Shown here: piece by piece, positions 50,996-56,456 of the stretch
Numbering within the stretch: the first letter of the stretch is position 1
How the letters are laid out: each line of letters starts with the position of its first letter
From: JBAXRT01 sp037131065
GTDB taxonomy: Bacteria > Bacteroidota > Bacteroidia > Bacteroidales > FEN-979
DNA length: 56,456 nt
Reading direction: 5' to 3'
NCBI GenBank assembly: GCA_037131065.1
Contig: JBAXRT010000002.1
Span: forward strand, 1-56,456
Translations under genes and position numbers: made by a program
Notes under the pieces: generated by a model
Told to the model about the DNA's origin: nothing
Seen by the model: only the letters and a program-made list of their open reading frames with translations
Database searches by the model: none

Positions 50996-51026
50996 TTTGC
51001 TTATATTTCCGTTCGGTTTACCTTTG
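50996..51026 (+). promoter_or_regulatory. Promoter of the LtaS-like sulfatase gene
   Basis: TTTG (50,996-50,999) and TACCTTTG (51,019-51,026) are 19 bases apart, a close match to the Bacteroidetes promoter. It predicts a start near 51,033 and so favours the ATG at 51,042. Confidence 0.6.
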
Positions 51027-51041
51027 CAGTTTTGTAATAAG

Positions 51042-52898
51042 ATGAAGAAAATCATTTTGTCCTTTCTTGGACAGGTTCTTTTTTGGCTGGTTTTTTTTAA
51101 CCTGACCCGACTGCTTTTTCTTATCTATTATTTCCGCCTGATCCGGGTTGAACATATTCCTTTTCTTGAAACACTTGAAGTTTTTCTTTACTCCTTTAAA
51201 CTTGATTTTGCCACCACCTGTTATATCATGCTCTTCCCTTTTCTCATCCTGCTTATCCAGAGTCTGTGGAAGGCTGCCTGGCTGAACCGTGCAAACCAGG
51301 TATATGCCGGAATTGTTATCTTTTTCTATTCCCTGTCAGCGGTTGCTGAGATGGGGATCTACGCTGAGTGGAAAACCAAACTGACATACAAGGTTATTAA
51401 ATATTTAGCCCATCCTTCGGAGATATACAACTCTGCTGAAACCGGGGTCTTCTTTTTCCTGCTCTTTTTTTTCCTGCTTCTTTTCCAGGCGGGGCTTATT
51501 CTCTACCTGAAAATCTTCTTTGTCTGGATCACAAACCCCGTGAGGAAATTTTTCCCGAACCTGGCTTTTGCGCTGGCGACTCCCCTGGTTCTCTTTATCG
51601 GGATGCGTGGAGGTGTGCAGCAAATCCCCATCAACCAGAGCGAATCATACTATTCCGATCATAATATACTGAATATTGCTGCAGTGAACAATGCATTTAA
51701 TCTCTACATCAGCATTTTCGAGAACCTGCCCAATTTTTCACGTAATCCATACCAGTTTATGGATGAAGCGAAAGCCAGGGATATCGTAAAAAGGATCTAT
51801 GCATCATCAAAAGACTCTGCCGTCAGCATCCTCAATACTTCCCGGCCCAACATCGTCATTCTCATGCTAGAGAGCTGGTCTGCAGATCTGATCGAAAATC
51901 TGGGCGGGAATCCAGGCATCACCCCGGAATTCAGGAAACTTGAAAAGAAAGGGATCCTCTTTGATCAGGCTTACGCTTCGGGTTCAAGGTCTGAACAGGG
52001 AATGGCATCTGTTTTCGGAGGCTTTCCAGGTCACCCGATCTCATGCATCACGGTTCAGCCTGATAAATTTGTGAAACTGCCCAGTCTTACAAGGGTGTTG
52101 AAGGAAAATGGATATAGTTCAGCCTTTTACTTTGGGGGACAGCTGATCTATGGAAACATAAAAAGTTATATCATCTATAACCAGTTTGATAAAATCATGG
52201 AGGTATACGACTTTCCGAAAAATTATCCACGGGGGAAGCTTGGGATCCATGACGAATACACCCTGGGTTATATGGTGAATGATCTGCAAAACCTGAAACA
52301 ACCATTCTTCTCGGCACTTTTTACTGTCAGCACGCACTCTCCCTGGGATCAGCCCTTCCCGAAACTTTTAAAATGGGGGGATAATGAACATGAGTATATC
52401 AATGCTGCCTACTATACGGACCACTGCCTCGGTGAATTTTTCAGGGAGGCCGAGAAAAAGCTCTGGTATGATCAGACGTTGTTTATCATTGTTGCTGACC
52501 ATAGCCATAACTCATACAGGAACTGGCATCCGGAATCGAGGGAATATCACAGAATTCCCTTGTTGTTTGTCGGCGGGGCTATCAAACAGGAGTTCAGGGG
52601 AACGGTTTGTACGAAACTCGGGAACCAGCACGACATTGCAGCTACTATCCTTTCCCAGCTTAAAATTCCCCGGTCCGAATTCAAGTGGAGTAAGGATCTG
52701 CTTGATAAAACCTCCCCTGAATTTGCATATTATTCAACGGATGACGGGCTGGGATGGGTCAGGAGATATGGCTATTTTACTTACGACACCAAACCAAATT
52801 TCTACTACTGGTGGACAGATCCTAAGACACCCGACTCCATCATAGCCGAAGGCAAAGCCTATCTTCAAATGGTCTTCACCGAGTACCTGTATGACTGA
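51042..52898 (+). CDS. LTA synthase family phosphatidylglycerol/phosphoethanolamine transferase (membrane sulfatase fold)
   Basis: This 618-residue membrane protein has five N-terminal helices (about 1-230) and a large extracytoplasmic sulfatase-type domain. Key residues: the metal Glu in IVILMLESWSADLIE, the nucleophile region ASGSRSEQGMAS where the family Thr is a Ser, and VADHSHN near the end with the metal Asp and His. The family (LtaS, MdoB, EptA) moves phosphoglycerol or phosphoethanolamine groups onto lipids or glycans. In a Gram-negative Bacteroidetes the acceptor is unknown, perhaps a surface glycolipid. The start is the ATG at 51,042, after its promoter. Confidence 0.93.
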   Translation: MKKIILSFLGQVLFWLVFFNLTRLLFLIYYFRLIRVEHIPFLETLEVFLYSFKLDFATTCYIMLFPFLILLIQSLWKAAWLNRANQVYAGIVIFFYSLSAVAEMGIYAEWKTKLTYKVIKYLAHPSEIYNSAETGVFFFLLFFFLLLFQAGLILYLKIFFVWITNPVRKFFPNLAFALATPLVLFIGMRGGVQQIPINQSESYYSDHNILNIAAVNNAFNLYISIFENLPNFSRNPYQFMDEAKARDIVKRIYASSKDSAVSILNTSRPNIVILMLESWSADLIENLGGNPGITPEFRKLEKKGILFDQAYASGSRSEQGMASVFGGFPGHPISCITVQPDKFVKLPSLTRVLKENGYSSAFYFGGQLIYGNIKSYIIYNQFDKIMEVYDFPKNYPRGKLGIHDEYTLGYMVNDLQNLKQPFFSALFTVSTHSPWDQPFPKLLKWGDNEHEYINAAYYTDHCLGEFFREAEKKLWYDQTLFIIVADHSHNSYRNWHPESREYHRIPLLFVGGAIKQEFRGTVCTKLGNQHDIAATILSQLKIPRSEFKWSKDLLDKTSPEFAYYSTDDGLGWVRRYGYFTYDTKPNFYYWWTDPKTPDSIIAEGKAYLQMVFTEYLYD

Positions 52899-52928
52899 AA
52901 GGAAACAGGAGAAATTTCCTGAATTATC

Positions 52929-54176
52929 TTAAGCAAGCATGTGGACAACCAGTCCGGAGCGAAGTTTAGGCTCGAACCAGGTTGTTTTGGGTGGCATGAT
53001 ATTTCCTGTGTCGGCAATATCGATCAATTGTTTCATCGAAACCGGGTACAGCGCAAAGGCTACCTTCATCTCTCCGCTGTCAACCCTTTGCTTTAACTCA
53101 CCAAGCCCCCGGATCCCTCCCACAAAATCGATACGGTTTGAGGTCCTGAGATCCTTTATGTTCAGGATTTCGTCAAGGATGAGTTTTGAAAGGATAGTGA
53201 CATCCAGTACACCAATTGGATCGTTATCATTAAAGGTTCCCTGCTTTGCCGTAAGGGCGTACCACTTTCCTCTGAGGTACATCGAAAAAAGATGCAGCCG
53301 GTCGGGTTTGAAGATTTCTTTCCCCTTTTCTTGAATGTCGAAAATCGCACCGAGTTTATCGATGAACTCCTGGTCCGACATGCCATTGAGATCCTTTACA
53401 ACCCTGTTGTAATCGATAATGGTTAACTGGTTATCCGGGAAATGCACTGCAAGAAAATAGTTGTACTCTTCACTGCCGTTATGATTCGGATTGCTCTTCT
53501 TCTTTTCATTTCCCACCAGTGCAGCTGCGGCGGTCCTGTGATGACCATCGGCAACATAAGTGCAGGAAACCTGTGCAAACAACCCGGTAAGCTTTGCGAT
53601 CAGGGAAGGATCGCTGATAACCCAGAAATGGTGCCCGATCCCGTCAACAGAAGTGAAATCATACTCCGGTTCATGCGTTTTTACAAACTGACTGATGATT
53701 TGATCAATGGCTGGAACAGCAGGATAAGTAAAGAAGACCGGTTCCATGTTGGCATCGGTGATCCTCACATGCTTCATCCTGTCCTCCTCCTTGTCTTTTC
53801 TTGTTAGCTCATGCTTTTTTATGATGCCATTCATATAATCTTCAACGCCGGCGCATCCGACCAGTCCATACTGTGTTTTACCTTTCATTGTCTGGGCATA
53901 GATATAAAGATGGTCTGCTTCATCGGGAACCAGCCATCCTTTATCCCTGAAAATCTGAAAATTTTCTTTTGCTTTTTCATAGACCAGCGGATCATGAACA
54001 TCCAGGTCGGGAGGGAGATCGATCTCAGGTTTGATAATATGCAGCAGGGAATACGGATTCCCTGCCGACTCTTTTCTTGCTTCGTCGGAACTAAGAACAT
54101 CATAGGGCCTTGAGGCAAGTTCTTTTGCAATTGATTTTGGAGGGCGCAGCCCTTTAAAAGCCTTTAAAATAGCCAT
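52929..54176 (-). CDS. DUF1015 family protein
   Basis: This 415-residue protein is the DUF1015 family, with IKPEIDLPPDLDVHDP, YIYAQTMKGKTQYGLVGCAG, the signature YVADGHHRTAAAAL and DYNRVVKDLNGMS. The DGHHR motif suggests a phosphate or nucleotide site, but no catalysis is proven. In Bacteroidetes it is usually found after serC and serA, as here, so it is thought to be linked to serine or PLP metabolism. An IVP gene is inserted between it and serA. Confidence 0.92.
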   Translation of the reverse strand: MAILKAFKGLRPPKSIAKELASRPYDVLSSDEARKESAGNPYSLLHIIKPEIDLPPDLDVHDPLVYEKAKENFQIFRDKGWLVPDEADHLYIYAQTMKGKTQYGLVGCAGVEDYMNGIIKKHELTRKDKEEDRMKHVRITDANMEPVFFTYPAVPAIDQIISQFVKTHEPEYDFTSVDGIGHHFWVISDPSLIAKLTGLFAQVSCTYVADGHHRTAAAALVGNEKKKSNPNHNGSEEYNYFLAVHFPDNQLTIIDYNRVVKDLNGMSDQEFIDKLGAIFDIQEKGKEIFKPDRLHLFSMYLRGKWYALTAKQGTFNDNDPIGVLDVTILSKLILDEILNIKDLRTSNRIDFVGGIRGLGELKQRVDSGEMKVAFALYPVSMKQLIDIADTGNIMPPKTTWFEPKLRSGLVVHMLA

Positions 54177-54240
54177 GGTATTTCTTTAAAAATGGTTGAT
54201 TTGATGTTATGACGACGGGACGGAATTACCTCAGAAAAAA

Positions 54241-54666
54241 TCACTGGATTTCGTCATCTTCCTCTGATTCTCCGGGTTTTACACTTCTTTGCAATGATCC
54301 GATTAGTGCTCCAATCATCTTTGTCATTTCCATCAGCTGGTTCTTTGATTCGTCATACGACTGCTTGGTGATAAAACCACGGCTTTGCGCAACGGTTGAA
54401 AGAACGACGCACTCCCGAACTGAACTCTTTGCCATCTTCAGGTAATATACAAACTGGCTTTTGTTCCTTGATGAGCCCTCGGCTATGTTCAAAGCAATTC
54501 CCTGTGCCGACTGCATGAAGCGGTCAAAGAATGATTTAACAAAGGGATCGGTGTTCGCATTCTTGGTCATTGAGAACACCCAGTTGATATAGTCGAGTGC
54601 CTTGTGATAGATCCTCAGATCCTCAAATCTAAAAAAGGTCGATGGTCTTTCCTGTTCGTTTTCCAT
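54241..54666 (-). CDS. Four-helix-bundle (23S rRNA intervening-sequence type) protein
   Basis: This 141-residue protein is an IVP-like four-helix bundle of the S23 family. It has FEDLRIYHKALDYI, RFMQSAQGIALNIAEGSSR and LKMAKSSVRECVVL, which are diagnostic. Homologues were first found in 23S rRNA intervening sequences; their role is unknown, and in Bacteroidetes they are commonly chromosomal. It sits between serA and DUF1015, where other genomes show no gene. The C-terminal tail is acidic (GESEEDDEIQ). Confidence 0.93.
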   Translation of the reverse strand: MENEQERPSTFFRFEDLRIYHKALDYINWVFSMTKNANTDPFVKSFFDRFMQSAQGIALNIAEGSSRNKSQFVYYLKMAKSSVRECVVLSTVAQSRGFITKQSYDESKNQLMEMTKMIGALIGSLQRSVKPGESEEDDEIQ

Positions 54667-54744
54667 GGTTAGGTAGATAATTAAATTTAAACAAAGACAA
54701 GTAGAATATAACGAGTCAATTCAGACAATACCGCTAACATGGTG

Positions 54745-55668
54745 CTATTTGTTCACCTGGAATGTTTTCTCCCCGTTTTTCAGAAAATTAACAATCTGTT
54801 TGGCGGCAGCTATACCTGCATTGATGTTGGCCTCTTCCGTTTGTGCTCCCATTTTTTTTGGTGTACAGAAGTACTTAGATTTGAAATTGGTTTCAATCTC
54901 CTCCTTATTGGAGGGCTCAACATCAGACAGATAGGCAAAATCTTTCCTCTCCTGGAACATCTTCAGAAGATCTGCGTCATTGATCACCTCCGCACGTGCC
55001 GTATTGACGAGACAAGCCGGTGCAGGCATCTTGGACAGCAGATTAAAATTGATTGATTGTCTGGTCTGGCTGTTCGCCGGTATATGAAGTGAAATGAAGT
55101 TGCATGTTTTGTACAACTCATCTTCAGATCCCAGCCATTTCACACCGTCAGCTACGATGGCTTCCTTAGGGATGAAAGGGTCAAAGGCATACACATCCAT
55201 TCCAAACCCCTTTGCGATACGGGCCACATTTTTTCCGACATATCCATAGGCATGGATACCGAGTTTTTTGCCCAAAAGTTCTGTTCCGGATTTACCGTTG
55301 AAAAAATTCCTGGCATAATAAACCAACATGCCCATCGCCAGTTCGGCAACAGCATTGGAGTTCTGACCCGGGGTATTCATGACTACAACATTTTTCGCAG
55401 TCGCTGCCTGGAGATCAACGTTGTCATATCCTGCACCTGCACGAACGACTATTTTTAGTTTGGATCCTGCGTCAATCACATCCTTATCGGCTTTGTCGCT
55501 TCTTATGATCACTGCCTCCACGTCGGCAATGGCTTTTTTGAAATCATCCTGGCTGGTATAGCTTTCCAGAAGCACGAGTTCGAACCCTGCCTCTTCAACA
55601 ACCTTTCTTATGCCTTTAACAGCAACAGGGGCGAAAGGTTTATCGGTTGCAATAAGTACTTTTGTCAT
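54745..55668 (-). CDS. serA: D-3-phosphoglycerate dehydrogenase
   Basis: This 307-residue enzyme oxidises 3-phosphoglycerate with NAD, the first step of serine synthesis. It contains VVRAGAGYDNVDL, the Rossmann segment LGIHAYGYVGKNVA, NTARAEVI with the catalytic Arg, and the end FCTPKKMGAQTEEANINAG. In other PGDHs this last motif is TPHxGAxT with a catalytic His; here it is Lys. Such a Lys-bearing type is, to my knowledge, shared with Entamoeba and Bacteroides. No ACT domain is present, so serine feedback of the E. coli type is unlikely. It follows serC with a 12-base gap. Confidence 0.95.
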   Translation of the reverse strand: MTKVLIATDKPFAPVAVKGIRKVVEEAGFELVLLESYTSQDDFKKAIADVEAVIIRSDKADKDVIDAGSKLKIVVRAGAGYDNVDLQAATAKNVVVMNTPGQNSNAVAELAMGMLVYYARNFFNGKSGTELLGKKLGIHAYGYVGKNVARIAKGFGMDVYAFDPFIPKEAIVADGVKWLGSEDELYKTCNFISLHIPANSQTRQSINFNLLSKMPAPACLVNTARAEVINDADLLKMFQERKDFAYLSDVEPSNKEEIETNFKSKYFCTPKKMGAQTEEANINAGIAAAKQIVNFLKNGEKTFQVNK

Positions 55669-55680
55669 AGGAATAGCATT

Positions 55681-56456
55681 TTAACTGTTCAATTTTTCAA
55701 ATTCATGCATGCAGTCAACGAGCGCCTGTACGCTTTCGTAAGGCAATGCGTTGTAAGTGGAGGCGCGGAATCCCCCGACAGAACGGTGTCCTTTGATACC
55801 GACCATTCCTTTTGACTTTGCAAAATCCATGAAGGCATCTTCCTTGTCTTTGTACTGGTCCTTCATGATGAAACAGATATTCATCAGTGACCGTGAATCC
55901 TTTTCAACTGTTCCGATAAACATCTTGCTGTTATCAATGGCATCATATAGCAGCTGTGCTTTTTTTCTGTTCATTTCCTCGACGGCTTTCACACCTCCAA
56001 GGCCCTTGATCCACCTGAGCGTTTCAAGACAGGTAAAAATGGCAAAGCAGGGAGGAGTGTTATACATGGAGCCCTCCTTGATGTGCGTTGCATAATTCAG
56101 CATCGTGGGAATTTTTCTGTCGACCTTTCCGAGGATGCTCTCCTTAATGATGACAAAAGTTACCCCGGCAGGACCAAGGTTTTTCTGTGCCCCGCCGTAG
56201 ATCAGTGCATACTTGGAAATATCGACCGGACGGCTAAGAATGTCTGACGACATATCTGCAACCAAAGGAACAGGGCTGTCGAGATCAACCCTGATCTCAC
56301 TGCCGAAAATGGTGTTATTCGTTGTGATATGGAAGTAATCTGCATCTGCAGGAATCGTGAAATTTTTCGGGATATAGGAAAAATTTTTGTCCGCTGAGGT
56401 TGCAACGACATCAATTGGCCCGACCATTTTAGCTTCCTTTATGGCCTTCTGGGCCC
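55681..56456 (-). CDS. serC: Phosphoserine aminotransferase (5' end outside window)
   Basis: The frame is open to the right edge, so only the C-terminal 258 codons (including those before the Met at 56,427) are seen. The family normally has about 360 residues. The PLP-binding Lys lies in LIYGGAQKNLGPAGVTFVII, and PTMLNYATHIKEGSMYNTPP, KGMVGIKGHRSVGGFRASTYNALP and VQALVDCMHEFE are characteristic of SerC. It converts phosphohydroxypyruvate to phosphoserine with glutamate. serA follows with a 12-base gap, so both work in serine synthesis in one operon. Confidence 0.95.
   Translation of the reverse strand, partial: AQKAIKEAKMVGPIDVVATSADKNFSYIPKNFTIPADADYFHITTNNTIFGSEIRVDLDSPVPLVADMSSDILSRPVDISKYALIYGGAQKNLGPAGVTFVIIKESILGKVDRKIPTMLNYATHIKEGSMYNTPPCFAIFTCLETLRWIKGLGGVKAVEEMNRKKAQLLYDAIDNSKMFIGTVEKDSRSLMNICFIMKDQYKDKEDAFMDFAKSKGMVGIKGHRSVGGFRASTYNALPYESVQALVDCMHEFEKLNS

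Noticed and set aside
1..56456. CRISPR arrays, insertion sequences, rRNA or phage genes
   Set aside because: No direct repeats with unique spacers, transposase motifs or rRNA cores were seen. The period-7/8 arrays have no spacers of CRISPR type.

Overview
The window is a stretch of a Bacteroidota chromosome, most like the Bacteroidales/Marinilabiliales. The signs are the promoter -7 box TAnnTTTG in front of many genes with almost no Shine-Dalgarno sequence, a type IX secretion sorting domain on a secreted peptidase, a type III glutamine synthetase, GT3-type glycogen synthase, the families DUF4199 and DUF4831, and a serA-serC pair of Bacteroidetes type. GC looks intermediate (mid-40s %, estimated by eye). 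Almost all genes are intact and closely packed. No insertion sequence, phage or CRISPR array was seen.

Layout. 1-1,620 is a small accessory patch: a truncated-at-edge AAA ATPase, a helix-turn-helix protein and a possibly broken small gene, next to tRNA-Lys. 1,680-3,010 (minus) holds tRNA-Lys(TTT), a cupin protein, a YciO/Sua5-type protein and the signal recognition particle RNA. 3,099-11,854 (plus) is a cell-surface sugar block: a DUF4199 membrane protein, a polyprenyl-sugar type GT2, a CNBD-histidine kinase, a GT4, and the complete GDP-D-glycero-D-manno-heptose pathway (gmhA, hddA, gmhB, hddC), with a nitroreductase in the middle and a sodium-solute symporter at the end. Then come glnN and a DUF4831 protein. 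15,307-23,202 (minus, with one plus-strand lipoprotein) has kdsA, rarA, a three-gene proton-translocating transhydrogenase, a YjdI-CDGSH iron-sulfur protein, a T9SS M28 peptidase and a small TonB-C-like protein. 23,450-28,341 carries a STAS protein, mnmE, sucD and a beta-helix lipoprotein.

28,477-37,631 (plus) is a glycogen cassette: a debranching enzyme, a GT4 glucan synthase-like enzyme, a GH57 amylase and a 1,415-residue protein that joins a GT3 glycogen synthase to a GT35 glucan phosphorylase. The GH57 protein ends in a Lys-rich linker and a domain that reads like the C-terminal torque domain of the flagellar switch protein FliG. This is the most surprising feature of the window. fabG, a VWA membrane protein and a Ste24-type M48 protease follow.

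41,754-48,144 (minus) has an ABC-2 exporter, an RsmI-like methylase, a threonine dehydratase-like enzyme, a low-molecular-weight phosphatase, dnaA and a YigZ protein. The 399-bp gap upstream of dnaA has two adjacent inverted repeats and an A/T-rich tract. The right end holds prmC, a DUF3298 protein, a YggS protein, an LtaS-like sulfatase, and a serine operon (serC-serA, a four-helix-bundle IVP protein, DUF1015).

A second unexpected theme is structural. Several short intergenic gaps (2,870; 7,970; 16,117; 26,051; 30,435) are built almost entirely of degenerate tandem words with a period of exactly 7 or 8 bases. Three loci share the word family (A/C)AnTCGT, and four of the five arrays lie immediately before a start codon.
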